From the NCBI GenBank assembly GCA_902556355.1, contig CACDVW010000005.1, positions 1 to 54,384 on the forward strand: DNA of 54,384 nucleotides, written 5' to 3'. How positions within the stretch are numbered: position 1 is the first letter of the stretch; every line of letters starts with the position of its first letter. The notes under the pieces are model-generated. The model was not told where the DNA came from. It saw only the letters and a program-made list of their open reading frames with translations, and did no database searches. The stretch is from an uncultured SAR86 cluster bacterium. GTDB taxonomy: Bacteria > Pseudomonadota > Gammaproteobacteria > Magnimaribacterales > D2472. Of the stretch, positions 41,434-50,622 are shown one piece after another. The position numbers were made by a program, and so were the translations under genes.

Positions 41434-42022
41434 CTAATTTATTGATAAATTTTGCAATTCTTGAACCAGTCTGTTTAGCAATTTCATATTCATCTGGAGT
41501 TAAATTATTAGATTCATTAAAGCTTTCTACATGAGATGGACCATACGGGCTTCCACCCGATTTAGTTTTACTCAATTCTTTTATGGAGTAGGGCGTGCCT
41601 AAAACAATCATCCCATGATGAAGCATATAAGTTAATAAATTAAACTGTGTTATCTCTTGTCCACCATGCATTGAGCCTGTAGAGGTAAAAGCTATTCCTG
41701 GTATATCTTCTAAAGCATTTGATGCCCATAAGTCTCCAGTTGAATCAAGAAAGTATTTAAGCGGTGAAGCCATTGATCCAAATCTTGTTGGAGAACCTAA
41801 AGCAAGGCCTGAACAATTAATTAAATCTTCTTTAGTGCAATATATTTCATCTTTTTTAGGAATACTTTCTTCAGTTTGCTCAGCAACTGATGAGACCTTA
41901 GGCACTGTTCTTATCTTAATACTTAAGTTTTCTTGCTCTGCTCCATCAGCAATAGCGTGTGCAATGCTTCTAACAGAACCTCCAGCAGAGTAAAAAAGAA
42001 TTAATAAATATTTATTTTCCAT
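41423..42022 (-). CDS. wrbA: NAD(P)H:quinone oxidoreductase, WrbA type
   Basis: Flavodoxin-fold FMN enzyme that reduces quinones by two electrons. The 199-residue protein has the FMN phosphate loop ILFYSAGGSVRSIAHAI (about 8-24), LGSPTRFGSMASPLKYFLD and TGSMHGGQEITQF, all WrbA hallmarks. It is the first gene of the wrbA-DUF2069 pair and is 19 bases from the divergent TlpA-like gene. Confidence 0.92.
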   Translation of the reverse strand: MENKYLLILFYSAGGSVRSIAHAIADGAEQENLSIKIRTVPKVSSVAEQTEESIPKKDEIYCTKEDLINCSGLALGSPTRFGSMASPLKYFLDSTGDLWASNALEDIPGIAFTSTGSMHGGQEITQFNLLTYMLHHGMIVLGTPYSIKELSKTKSGGSPYGPSHVESFNESNNLTPDEYEIAKQTGSRIAKFINKLDAN

Positions 42023-42041
42023 ATTGATAATTTAGCCTATT

Positions 42042-42494
42042 ATGTGGTTCATGAAAGCTAAAATTATACCCTTGTTATGCATTTTCATATTATTTGGTTG
42101 TCAAAAAAATGACATTGATGTGTTTAACGGAAAAGATACTTCATTAGAAAAATTAAAAGGTCAGTGGGTTATAGTGAACTATTGGGCTGACTGGTGTGCT
42201 CCATGCATAAAAGAGCTTCCTGAGTTATTTGAATTTTCTAAAGAAAACAACGATGTGCTCGTTTATGTATTTAATTTTGATGAATTAGATGCAGAAGATT
42301 TAGCGCCTGTAGCCAAAAGATTTAATCTTAAACTACCATCGCTAATATCTCATCCTAGAGAGATTTGGGGTATTGAAACACCTCCAGCTGTCCCAGCTAC
42401 TTTTTTTATTAATCCGGAAGGTGTTGTAGTTAAGTCTTTGTTCAGACCTCAAACAAAAGATAGTCTAAACTCTATTCTTGCTTCAATTAAATAA
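42042..42494 (+). CDS. TlpA-like thioredoxin lipoprotein
   Basis: A 150-residue envelope thiol reductase. A lipobox ends at C20 (ILFGC; C17 if the ATG at 42051 is used). The thioredoxin domain has the active site W51-C-A-P-C55 and the cis-Pro in TPPAVPATFFINP. It probably reduces disulfides at the periplasmic face, perhaps in cytochrome c maturation, fed by DsbD. It is divergent from wrbA, as in related genomes, and overlaps the convergent M23 peptidase by 12 bases. Confidence 0.87.
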   Translation: MWFMKAKIIPLLCIFILFGCQKNDIDVFNGKDTSLEKLKGQWVIVNYWADWCAPCIKELPELFEFSKENNDVLVYVFNFDELDAEDLAPVAKRFNLKLPSLISHPREIWGIETPPAVPATFFINPEGVVVKSLFRPQTKDSLNSILASIK

Positions 42495-43271
42495 TTTTTC
42501 AAAAAAATTTTCAGCGATTAAAGATTCTGGGTTTATCCTCTTCTTTTCTAAGTAAACAGACCAGTGCAAATGAGGTCCGGTAACTCTTCCAGTTGAACCA
42601 ACCTCGCCAATAATATCGCTTTGTTTAAGATAGTCACCAGCTTGGACATGAATTTTTGACATATGACTATAAGAAGAGAGTAATCCAAGTCCATGATCTA
42701 GAATAAGGTAATTTCCAGAATAGAAAAAATCACCAACAAGTATTACTTTTCCTGGTGCTGGAGCTATTATTTCTGTCCCTTCAGCAGCTGCTATATCTAA
42801 TGCTAAGTGAGGAGATCTGGGTTGATCGTTTATATATCTTTGTTTGCCATATCTGCTCGAAATTATTCCATCAACAGGACTAATAAACTTAAGTGATGGT
42901 TTGATATCTGTTGAATAACTATTTAACGACTCTTTGATCAGTTGAGATTCTTTGTATGCTCTTTGGGAATCTTCTTCACTGAGATTAACTTTAGAAACGT
43001 CTAAAATTGTAATTCTAGATTCACCAAAATCTTTTTTATTAATTTTTATTGGGATACAGTAGCTTTTTATAACCCTACTATTTTTTGAAAAAGGCGAAGG
43101 AATTATTGCATATTCAATATTATTAAAGGTGTAAAAAAATATTTCTTTATTTTTTATATCAGGACAAGTCGATATTTTGACTGCAACCATTTCACCAGGA
43201 TCAACAACTATCTGACTTTTTAATTCAGATGAAGTGAAAAAGATAAAAAATAGAAAGGCCTTATAATGCAT
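42483..43271 (-). CDS. M23 family metallopeptidase (LytM domain)
   Basis: A 262-residue exported peptidoglycan endopeptidase-type protein. After a signal peptide (FLFFIFFTSSELKS) and an N-terminal beta domain (about 25-125) comes the LytM domain with the zinc ligands in SPHLALDIAA (H-x3-D) and GPHLHWSVY (H-x-H), plus the SRYGKQRYIND segment. All catalytic residues are present, so it may be active or act as an amidase activator. Its start overlaps the xseA stop by 11 bases. Confidence 0.88.
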   Translation of the reverse strand: MHYKAFLFFIFFTSSELKSQIVVDPGEMVAVKISTCPDIKNKEIFFYTFNNIEYAIIPSPFSKNSRVIKSYCIPIKINKKDFGESRITILDVSKVNLSEEDSQRAYKESQLIKESLNSYSTDIKPSLKFISPVDGIISSRYGKQRYINDQPRSPHLALDIAAAEGTEIIAPAPGKVILVGDFFYSGNYLILDHGLGLLSSYSHMSKIHVQAGDYLKQSDIIGEVGSTGRVTGPHLHWSVYLEKKRINPESLIAENFFEKLFN

Positions 43272-44631
43272 CTTTTTTATTTTTAACTTCTATATCTATA
43301 AATCCTTTATTTAATCTTGCAGTTAAGTTTTCTCCAATTTTTACATCAGCATTAGACTTTATTGATTTACCAGATTGATTTTGAATAATTGAATATCCTC
43401 TATCAAGTATTGATAATGGATTAAGAATTTCGAGATTTTTCTCATATTCTTGAACGAAGATAAGATTTCGATTTAAACAAGATTTAATTTCTTTTTGTAT
43501 CATATTCTTAATATTGCCTAATTTGATATTCAATTCCTGAATGTAGGCACTTGGACTTTTTTCTTTAAATCTAATATTTAGAAGATTTAATTTCTGTTTG
43601 TTTTGATTGAAGCTAATTTTAATATTCTGCTTTAACTGTAACTCATAGCTATCAATTCTTTGATTTTGTTCTCTTAATATCACTAACGGGCTTCTAATTT
43701 TGCTTCTAAGAAATTCTAATTTTTGCTTTTGAGTTTTAAATGAGTTGATCAATGATCTTTTAAGATCAATATGTAATTCATTAATTCTATCCATAGCTTT
43801 AAAGTAAAACTCTGTAGCAATTTCTGCAGAAGCAGTTGGAGTTGGCGCTCTCATATCTGATACGAAATCGCAAATTGTAAAATCTATTTCATGGCCTACA
43901 CCTGAAATAGTTGGGATCGAAAATGATGCTATTTCTCGTGCAAGACTTTCATTGTTAAAACACCACAGGTCCTCAATCGATCCACCGCCTCTAGATAAAA
44001 GCACTAAATCAATTGGATTATCTTGATTATTTTCATTAAATTTTAGAATCCTATTTAATGCATGGATAATTGTATTTGGTGCAGTATCTCCTTGAACAAC
44101 AGCTGGACTTAAAGAAACTTGGGCAGATGGAGCTCTTCTTTGAATTGTGCTCAAAATATCTTGAAATGCTGCTGTAGATGATGAGGTGATTACTCCAATA
44201 TGTTTGGGTGACTGAGGAATAGATAATTTCTTAGACAAATCAAATAATCCTTCTGAGTCAAGTTTCTTTTTTAATTGTTCGAACTGGTGCATTAAATTTC
44301 CAGACCCAGCTTGTTCAATAGATTTAACCATGAGCTGATAACGACCTGTTGCAGGATATAAACTCACCTGTCCTTTAAGAATGCATTTATCACCATCTTC
44401 AGGGCGGAAGTTTAGTTTAGATGCTTGTGAACGCCACATTGCACAACCTATAGCACCATCCTCATCTTTTAGCGTGAAATAAATATGACCCGAGCTAGGT
44501 CGAGACATATTTGATATTTCACCAATTACAGCGATATTTGCGAATGCATCTTCTAGCAGATACTTAGCAGACCTGTTTAACTCACCAACTGAGATAATTT
44601 CTTTATTCTGCTCTACAATGTCATTTTGCAT
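43261..44631 (-). CDS. xseA: exodeoxyribonuclease VII large subunit
   Basis: Large subunit of ExoVII, which degrades ssDNA from both ends. From ATG 44631 (an in-frame TTG is at 44637) it has 456 residues: an N-terminal OB-fold (VGELNRSAKYLLEDAFANIA, then SGHIYFTLKDEDGAIGCAMW), the catalytic core with GVITSSSTAAFQDIL and LLSRGGGSIEDLWCFNNESL, ISGVGHEIDFTICDFVSDMR, and a long C-terminal coiled coil. The small subunit gene xseB is not in the window. The start is 17 bases from the divergent EamA gene. Confidence 0.94.
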   Translation of the reverse strand: MQNDIVEQNKEIISVGELNRSAKYLLEDAFANIAVIGEISNMSRPSSGHIYFTLKDEDGAIGCAMWRSQASKLNFRPEDGDKCILKGQVSLYPATGRYQLMVKSIEQAGSGNLMHQFEQLKKKLDSEGLFDLSKKLSIPQSPKHIGVITSSSTAAFQDILSTIQRRAPSAQVSLSPAVVQGDTAPNTIIHALNRILKFNENNQDNPIDLVLLSRGGGSIEDLWCFNNESLAREIASFSIPTISGVGHEIDFTICDFVSDMRAPTPTASAEIATEFYFKAMDRINELHIDLKRSLINSFKTQKQKLEFLRSKIRSPLVILREQNQRIDSYELQLKQNIKISFNQNKQKLNLLNIRFKEKSPSAYIQELNIKLGNIKNMIQKEIKSCLNRNLIFVQEYEKNLEILNPLSILDRGYSIIQNQSGKSIKSNADVKIGENLTARLNKGFIDIEVKNKKDAL

Positions 44632-44648
44632 AGTCAAAGTATAACTTC

Positions 44649-45527
44649 ATGATTAAGAATTTACAGGGAACAAATTATTTTCTTATGCTTGCATTAGGGG
44701 CGACCCTAATTGGCTTTGCACCTATATTTGTAAAGTGGAGTGATTTGTCTCCAGCTGCTATCGCTTTTTGGAGAATGTTTTTAGCGATTCCTCTTTTAAT
44801 GGGCTTTAATTATTTTGCCAATAAGAAAATATTTTTTAAGGTAAAAAATAAAAAGACCATTCTATATTCAGCGATCGCATCATTAGCTTTTACGACTGAC
44901 TTAGTTTTATGGCATTACAGTATGACCATCACATCTGTGGCTAATGCAACAATTATTGTAAATTCTGCACCAATATTTGTAGCTCTTTTGGCCTTCATTG
45001 TTTTTAAAGAAATCCCCTCCAAGGGTTTTGGGGTATCATTTTTAATTACCTATGTTGGGATAATAGGCCTAATAATTTTTTCAAATAACTATGCTAATGG
45101 AAAAGTTCTTGGTGATTTATTATGTATGGTTGCTGCGCTATTTTATGCTATTTATTTATTAATAATCTCAAAGCTAGGCAAAGAAACATCTTTAAACATT
45201 ATTTTTTACACTACATTCTTTTGTTGCTTATTTTCTGCATTAACAATGATGTTTGATTCTAGACCTTATATTCCTGCTACTAACTTTGAATGGATTAATC
45301 TTCTACTTATGGCTTTTTTATGTCAATTTGGTGGCCAATTCCTGATTACTTATGGCATTGGAAAGATTTCTGCATCTATCGGCTCAATAGGTTTATTAAT
45401 GCAACCCTTAACAGCAACTTTATTAGCTGCATTCATTTTTTCTGAGGTTTTAAATGTAATGCAGATAATATTTGTCTTCATAACGCTTGTGGGTATATAT
45501 CTTGCAAGATTAAGCATTGTAAAATAA
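44649..45527 (+). CDS. EamA-family (DMT) transporter
   Basis: A 292-residue drug/metabolite exporter with ten membrane helices in two EamA repeats. Typical features are the early GFAPIFVKWSDLSPAAIAFW, AIASLAFTTDLVLWHYSM and the second-half QFGGQFLITYGIGKISASIG, LMQPLTATLLAAFIFSEVL. The substrate is unknown. It is divergent from xseA and 19 bases before the carbonic anhydrase gene. Confidence 0.88.
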   Translation: MIKNLQGTNYFLMLALGATLIGFAPIFVKWSDLSPAAIAFWRMFLAIPLLMGFNYFANKKIFFKVKNKKTILYSAIASLAFTTDLVLWHYSMTITSVANATIIVNSAPIFVALLAFIVFKEIPSKGFGVSFLITYVGIIGLIIFSNNYANGKVLGDLLCMVAALFYAIYLLIISKLGKETSLNIIFYTTFFCCLFSALTMMFDSRPYIPATNFEWINLLLMAFLCQFGGQFLITYGIGKISASIGSIGLLMQPLTATLLAAFIFSEVLNVMQIIFVFITLVGIYLARLSIVK

Positions 45528-45545
45528 TTCCAAAAGGTACCGAAT

Positions 45546-46049
45546 ATGTCAAAAATTTTAAAAGAAGTAATTATCTCAAACGAAGAGTACGCAAAGGACT
45601 TTAATACAAAAGGGGAGTTGCAGGCTGCACCAATAAAAAAATTTGCGATTCTTACATGTATGGATGCAAGGCTAGATCCAGCTAAATTTGCAGGCCTATC
45701 AGAGGGAGACGCGCACGTGATCAGAAATGCAGGGGGAAGAGTTAGTGATGATGCTATTCGCTCTTTGCTAATATCTTATAAATTATTGGGCACTAAAGAA
45801 TGGTTTATTATTCATCATACTGATTGTGGCTTGGAAAAATTTTCTAATGCAGGTATTGATAAAGAATTTAATCTGGATTCCAAAAATAAAATAGATTGGC
45901 TTACATTTAATGATAATGAAAAAAGTGTTTGTGAAGATATCTTAAAATTAAAAAAACATCCACTAGTGCCAGACTCAATAAAAATATTTGGTTATATTTA
46001 TGATTGCAAAACCGGTAAGCTTAAAAATGTGCCTTTAGTGATTTTCTAG
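45546..46049 (+). CDS. beta-carbonic anhydrase, short clade
   Basis: Zinc enzyme interconverting CO2 and bicarbonate. The 167-residue protein has the metal and dyad residues in LTCMDARLD (C38, D40, R42) and HHTDCG (H91, C94). [20 protein letters not shown] also fits. Its size and motifs resemble the short mycobacterial Rv1284 type rather than E. coli Can. It follows the EamA gene by 19 bases and may be co-transcribed with it; no terminator is seen. Confidence 0.88.
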   Translation: MSKILKEVIISNEEYAKDFNTKGELQAAPIKKFAILTCMDARLDPAKFAGLSEGDAHVIRNAGGRVSDDAIRSLLISYKLLGTKEWFIIHHTDCGLEKFSNAGIDKEFNLDSKNKIDWLTFNDNEKSVCEDILKLKKHPLVPDSIKIFGYIYDCKTGKLKNVPLVIF

Positions 46050-46123
46050 CACATTAAATTTTTAAAGTAGAAATATCAAATATTGTATGTTAATTTCTTA
46101 CATATTATTTCAACATTTTATAT

Positions 46124-47035
46124 ATGACACATCTTAGAATTTCATTTTTTATTTTATTTATATCATTAAGTCTATCTATTCAATCTCAAAACCTGCCAAT
46201 AATTGCTATCACTAAAATTACTTCTTCTGTGGATAGTTCATCATGGCTTGATTATAAAAATTCAAAATCCCAGAATTTTGAAACAATGCTTGAAACACAG
46301 CTCGTAAAAACTAAAAGATTTAAAATTATTGAAAGAAATAGGATAAATGAAATTTTATCTGAGCAAATTTTACAAGGTGAGTTTTCACAAAATGATACAC
46401 AAATGAAAGTTGGAGCTGTTGATTATATTGTTTATGGGTCTATTACAAAATTTGGTTCAAAAAAGAAAAAAATTCAGACGAGCGGAATATCGGTAACAAA
46501 ATTAATTTCAGTTTTTGGAGTCGATCTTAAAGTCGTTGATGTACTAACTGGTGAAATTGTTAAATCTGAGACTGTAGATATCTCTCTTGAAACCGGTTCA
46601 GGCACGAATACTGATTCATATGGTATTTCTGATGTGTTAGCAGATCCGCTATCAGACATCCAAAGATCTGCTGCAAAAACCTCTGCTGCTCTTATTGCGG
46701 AATCTATATTCCCAATAAAGTTAATCTCATGGCAAGATGAATTAAAAAATTGTTGTGCATATATTAATTATGGTGATGCTATCTTAACTAATGGCGATAT
46801 TCTATTAGCAAAGCAGAAAGGGTCATCTATAATTGATCCTGATACAGGTATTGCACTTGGTTCAATTGAAACAACTCTAAGTAAATTAGAGGTGATAGAG
46901 GTCTTACCAAACTTTTCAAAGGCAAAGGTTATTGATGGTAAAAAGCCAGCCGGTGGAGAAATTTTACGATTTGATAATACAACAATTCCAGCAAATAAAT
47001 CATTACAAAGAGAAAGGCTTGGTAAGAAAATATAA
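46124..47035 (+). CDS. CsgG-like exported protein, first of a tandem pair
   Basis: A 303-residue protein with a signal peptide (ISFFILFISLSLSIQS, cleavage about 21). The CsgG-type domain follows: IIAITKITSSVDSSSW, then FETMLETQLVKTKRFKIIER and VDYIVYGSITKFGS, then a hydrophobic-alternating VFGVDLKVVDVLTGEIVKSE. CsgG and its relatives are oligomeric envelope secretion or scaffold proteins. Here the lipobox cysteine of true CsgG is missing. It is clearly paralogous to the next gene (21 bases downstream), so the pair arose by duplication. The function is unknown. Confidence 0.7.
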   Translation: MTHLRISFFILFISLSLSIQSQNLPIIAITKITSSVDSSSWLDYKNSKSQNFETMLETQLVKTKRFKIIERNRINEILSEQILQGEFSQNDTQMKVGAVDYIVYGSITKFGSKKKKIQTSGISVTKLISVFGVDLKVVDVLTGEIVKSETVDISLETGSGTNTDSYGISDVLADPLSDIQRSAAKTSAALIAESIFPIKLISWQDELKNCCAYINYGDAILTNGDILLAKQKGSSIIDPDTGIALGSIETTLSKLEVIEVLPNFSKAKVIDGKKPAGGEILRFDNTTIPANKSLQRERLGKKI

Positions 47036-47056
47036 ATAAAACTCTAGGGGGAGCAC

Positions 47057-47959
47057 ATGATGAAAAAATACAAAATTATATTGGTGATATTTACTTCTAT
47101 TCTAATACCTGAAATAAATTCACAATCTAATAAGCCTGTTATTGGAATTGGAGAAATGACATCAAGCGTAGGTGGAGATGTAAAATCTTTTCAATCAATG
47201 CTTGAAACAGCAATTGCTAGTACTAATAAATTTGATTTAATTGAGAGATCTAGAATAGGAGACATAATCAGTGAACAGGCGCTGTCTTCTAGTGGCATTA
47301 CTAGTGGTAATTCAAATATAGGTGGAATTTCTGCTGTTGATTATCTAATTTATGGATCTATTACAAAATTGGGTATAGAAACAAGTGAGTTTTCATTAGG
47401 AGATTATGAATCATCTTCATCTGATGGAGTAATGTCAGTAGACCTGCGCGTTGTTGATGTTAGCTCAGGCAGTATAAGAATTTCTGAAACCGTTGAGGTT
47501 GAAGCTTCAGTAACCTCAGCATTAAATATTGATGGAAGAAGCATTGGTGGTGATGAGGCCGATCCTATAAACACAGTTCAAAGGTTAGCTGCAAATGAAA
47601 TTGCAACTAAAATTTCTCTTCATATTTTCCCAATAAAGATTATTAATGTTAAAGACAACCAGGCCTATCTAAATTATGGCTCTTCTACGCTATCAAAATG
47701 TAAATGGAGTTCTGAAAAATCATGTTATTTAAAGATTGTTGAACTTGGTGAAGGATTTATTGATCCAGATACTGGTGAAGTATTAGGTGCAGAAGAGACT
47801 TATATTGGTGCTGTTGAAGTTGTAGACCCTAAAAGCAAATATTCCATAGCTAATATTCTAGAAGGTGACTTGAATAGGGGTGATGTTGCATACTTTATGT
47901 CAAAATCAGAAGGAAATAAGCTTAAAAAAGCAATAAAAAAGAAGAAAAAAAAGAAATAG
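47057..47959 (+). CDS. CsgG-like exported protein, second of a tandem pair
   Basis: A 300-residue paralogue of the preceding protein. It has a signal peptide (KIILVIFTSILIPEINS), FQSMLETAIASTNKFDLIER, VDYLIYGSITKLG and VDLRVVDVSSGSIRISETVE, and the shared PDTGEVLGAEE segment near the C-terminus. A strong G-rich Shine-Dalgarno (GGGGGAG, 47046-47052) precedes ATG 47057, unusual in this window. The protein ends in a lysine-rich tail (KKAIKKKKKKK). No lipobox is seen. The following 150 bases hold only the tRNA promoter. Confidence 0.7.
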   Translation: MMKKYKIILVIFTSILIPEINSQSNKPVIGIGEMTSSVGGDVKSFQSMLETAIASTNKFDLIERSRIGDIISEQALSSSGITSGNSNIGGISAVDYLIYGSITKLGIETSEFSLGDYESSSSDGVMSVDLRVVDVSSGSIRISETVEVEASVTSALNIDGRSIGGDEADPINTVQRLAANEIATKISLHIFPIKIINVKDNQAYLNYGSSTLSKCKWSSEKSCYLKIVELGEGFIDPDTGEVLGAEETYIGAVEVVDPKSKYSIANILEGDLNRGDVAYFMSKSEGNKLKKAIKKKKKKK

Positions 47960-48035
47960 CTCTCATAACTTCCTTATAAATTTTTTATTTATTTACTCAG
48001 TAAATTTCTTTTCTCATATTGCCTAAATAAAATGC

Positions 48036-48063
48036 TTGTAATGTCCTAAGCAATTCTTATAAT
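48036..48063 (+). promoter_or_regulatory. promoter of the tRNA-Val/tRNA-Asp unit
   Basis: TTGTAA (48036-48041) and TATAAT (48058-48063) are separated by 16 bases. The next bases, TGCG, form a G/C discriminator of the sort seen at stable RNA promoters. It lies 45 bases before tRNA-Val. Confidence 0.65.
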
Positions 48064-48108
48064 TGCGAAATAGTTAAATTCTTTTTATTAAACTTTAGCT
48101 ATGTGAGT

Positions 48109-48185
48109 GGGTGATTAGCTCAGTTTGGTAGAGCATCTCGTTTACACCGAGAGGGTCGGCAGTTCGATCCTGTCATCACCCACCA
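48109..48185 (+). tRNA. tRNA-Val (anticodon TAC)
   Basis: A 77-base tRNA with acceptor GGGTGAT/ATCACCC, anticodon stem TCTCG/CGAGA around TTTACAC, T arm GGCAGTTCGATCCTGTC and encoded CCA. It is followed 55 bases later by tRNA-Asp and probably shares its transcript. Confidence 0.95.
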
Positions 48186-48240
48186 ATAATTGATAGTTGA
48201 ATTATTATTTTTTAAATATATTATTCGACTGTTATTTAGT

Positions 48241-48315
48241 GGTCCGGTAGTTAAACGGTTATAATTCCGCCCTGTCACGGCGGCGTTCGGGGTTCGATTC
48301 CCCGTCGGACCGCCA
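48241..48315 (+). tRNA. tRNA-Asp (anticodon GTC)
   Basis: A 75-base tRNA with acceptor GGTCCGG/TCGGACC, anticodon stem CCGCC/GGCGG around CTGTCAC, T arm CGGGGTTCGATTCCCCG, discriminator G and encoded CCA. A DUF4149 gene starts 8 bases after it. Confidence 0.95.
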
Positions 48316-48322
48316 CTTAATT

Positions 48323-48730
48323 ATGAATATAGTTATTTTAAGTCTTTTAATATTATGTTACTCATTGGTATTAGGCATAATATTTGCTCAAGTACTCCTA
48401 ACTGCTCCAGTGGTCTTTAAGGTTTTAGATAATCAAAACGCATCTAACTTCTTAAGAAAAATCTTTCCGAGGTATTATCTCTTAATATTACTAATTGCAT
48501 TGGTTGCCTTACTAATTAGCTATCTTTTCTTTAAAAATATTGATGTTTATTTTGCTCTTACCGCTGTTGCTTTTGCATTTATTGGATATGTCATCATACC
48601 TTTAACTAATATAGCTAGAGATAGAGGTTGGGAAAGATTATTTAAGTTTTTTCATAATTTAAGTGTATTTAATACCCTTGTAATTTTTATAGTCTCTGTA
48701 GTTCAAATAGTAAGAGTCACATATCTATAA
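48323..48730 (+). CDS. DUF4149-like membrane protein
   Basis: A 135-residue protein with four membrane helices. The first-helix pattern SLVLGIIFAQVLLTAPVVFK, then SNFLRKIFPRYYLLILLIAL, and the later RDRGWERLFKFFHNLSVFNT fit DUF4149, a small family of unknown function often annotated TMEM205-like. It begins 8 bases after tRNA-Asp and may be transcribed with the tRNAs. htpG starts 63 bases downstream. Confidence 0.7.
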   Translation: MNIVILSLLILCYSLVLGIIFAQVLLTAPVVFKVLDNQNASNFLRKIFPRYYLLILLIALVALLISYLFFKNIDVYFALTAVAFAFIGYVIIPLTNIARDRGWERLFKFFHNLSVFNTLVIFIVSVVQIVRVTYL

Positions 48731-48793
48731 ACCCAATTAACACTTGAATTTTCTTTATTAAATATTATTTAAAGAACATTAGAGAGGATTAAA

Positions 48794-50620
48794 ATGGCAA
48801 AATCAAAAACTAAATCATTTCAGACAGAAACAAAGCAGCTTTTAAAGCTGATGATTCATTCCCTTTATTCTAATAAAGAAATTTTTATTAGGGAGCTTGT
48901 ATCAAATGCATCAGATGCAATAGATAAACTTAGATTTAAATCTGTAGAGGATAAATCTATTGCTAAATATACCAAGGATCTAAAGATTGACGTTCAAGTG
49001 CTTAAAGAAGAGAAGAAGATTATTATTTCTGATAATGGTATAGGAATGAATGAAGATGAAATAGTTTCAAATATTGGAACAATTGCAAGATCAGGTACAG
49101 CATCTTTTCTAGAAAACATTACAGGTGATAAGAAAAAAGACTCTAATTTAATTGGTCAGTTTGGTGTTGGTTTTTATTCAGTGTTTATGGTTGCCGATAA
49201 AGTTCAAGTTATTTCCAAATCTGTATTCGAAAAATCTGACTCAGCTATCATGTGGGAAAGTTCTGGTGAAGAAAAATATAAACTTTCTGAAGTTACAAAA
49301 GATTCAAATGGTACTGATATTGTTATTTATTTAAATGACGATAATACAGAGTTTGCTGAAGAAGGGAGAATCAGATTTTTGCTTGAGAAGTATTCACAGT
49401 ATATTAATTTCCCCTTAAATTTAATTGGCGAAGATGCTGAATCAAAAAGAATAAATGATGCTGATGCTCTATGGCTAAAGTCTAAAAGATCAATCAAAGA
49501 TGAAGAGTATAAAGAATTCTATAAATTTATTACTTATGACCAGGAAGACCCTTTGCTTTGGGCTCACAATAAAGTTGAAGGTAAAAACGAGTATACAAAT
49601 TTGTTATACATACCTTCAAAGCCACCTTTTGATCTTTGGAACCGTGAATCCCCAAGGGGTGTAAAACTTTACATCCAGAGGGTATTTATTATGGATGATG
49701 CCTCTAACTTTTTGCCACTATATTTAAGATTTGTAAGAGGTATTATCGATACAAATGATTTGCCATTAAATGTTTCTCGAGAAATTCTTCAAGAGCATCA
49801 TCTTGTGGATACTATAAAAAAAGCGGTAACAAAAAGAATGTTGGATTCTCTTAAGGCGCTTAAAAAAGAATCTTTTGATAAATATAAGAACTTTTGGGAC
49901 GAATATGGATTAGTTTTAAAAGAGGGACCAGCAGAAGATAGAGAAAATAAGGATACGATAGCAAGTTTATTGTTATTTGCTTCAACATATGCAAATAGCA
50001 AAGATTGTGATCAAACTCTTGATGATTATTTAGAACGAATGGGCGATGACCAGGATAAGATATATTACTGCGTAGCAGATACATATGAAGCAGCGGCTAA
50101 TTCACCACATATTGAAGGCTTAAAATCCAAAGGAATAGAAGTTCTCCTCTTAACAGACAGAATTGATGAGTGGGTTATGGCTGGATTAATGGAGTACCAA
50201 GGCAAAGAGCTTATTAATGTAGCCAAAGAAGATATTGCTGATGATGAAGAGACAAAAAAAGTTTCCGAAGGAGATCAGGAAATTATCTCTAAAATCCATA
50301 AGCACTTAGATGATAAAGTTTCAGATGTAATAATTAGCAAACGTTTAACAGATTCTGCTTCCTGCATTGTCTTGCCTAAGCATGAGCCTGGAGCTCAGTT
50401 AAGAAAGATACTTGAAGCCTCTGGTCAAACATTAGGATCATCTAATCCAATTTTTGAAATTAACATGAAACACAAATTAGTTAAAAAGCTTAAAGATATG
50501 AAGGGTAAGCAGTTTAATTCATTTGTAGACTTTCTTTATGACTATGCTGTCATAGCTGAAGGTGGATCGCCTCAAGATCCATCAAAATATTTGAGGCAGT
50601 TAGATAAGTATCTATCATAG
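48794..50620 (+). CDS. htpG: molecular chaperone HtpG (Hsp90)
   Basis: ATP-dependent Hsp90 chaperone. The 608-residue protein has the N-terminal GHKL ATP site (FIRELVSNASDAIDKLRF, IISDNGIGMNEDEIVSNIGT, GQFGVGFYSVFMVADKV), the middle domain with LPLYLRFVRGIIDTNDLPLN and NVSREILQ, and a C-terminal dimerisation domain. A CTTGAA at 48743-48748 could be a sigma-32 -35 element, but no matching -10 stands out. A GAGAGGAT Shine-Dalgarno is present. gpsA follows after 2 bases. Confidence 0.96.
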   Translation: MAKSKTKSFQTETKQLLKLMIHSLYSNKEIFIRELVSNASDAIDKLRFKSVEDKSIAKYTKDLKIDVQVLKEEKKIIISDNGIGMNEDEIVSNIGTIARSGTASFLENITGDKKKDSNLIGQFGVGFYSVFMVADKVQVISKSVFEKSDSAIMWESSGEEKYKLSEVTKDSNGTDIVIYLNDDNTEFAEEGRIRFLLEKYSQYINFPLNLIGEDAESKRINDADALWLKSKRSIKDEEYKEFYKFITYDQEDPLLWAHNKVEGKNEYTNLLYIPSKPPFDLWNRESPRGVKLYIQRVFIMDDASNFLPLYLRFVRGIIDTNDLPLNVSREILQEHHLVDTIKKAVTKRMLDSLKALKKESFDKYKNFWDEYGLVLKEGPAEDRENKDTIASLLLFASTYANSKDCDQTLDDYLERMGDDQDKIYYCVADTYEAAANSPHIEGLKSKGIEVLLLTDRIDEWVMAGLMEYQGKELINVAKEDIADDEETKKVSEGDQEIISKIHKHLDDKVSDVIISKRLTDSASCIVLPKHEPGAQLRKILEASGQTLGSSNPIFEINMKHKLVKKLKDMKGKQFNSFVDFLYDYAVIAEGGSPQDPSKYLRQLDKYLS

Positions 50621-50622
50621 CT

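Noticed and set aside
47043-47056. G-rich stretch similar to the loop at 21567
   Set aside because: It is placed exactly as a ribosome binding site for the second CsgG-like gene and forms no hairpin.
48743-48770. Sigma-32 promoter before htpG
   Set aside because: A CTTGAA is present but no CCCCAT-like -10 at a suitable distance, so it is not called.
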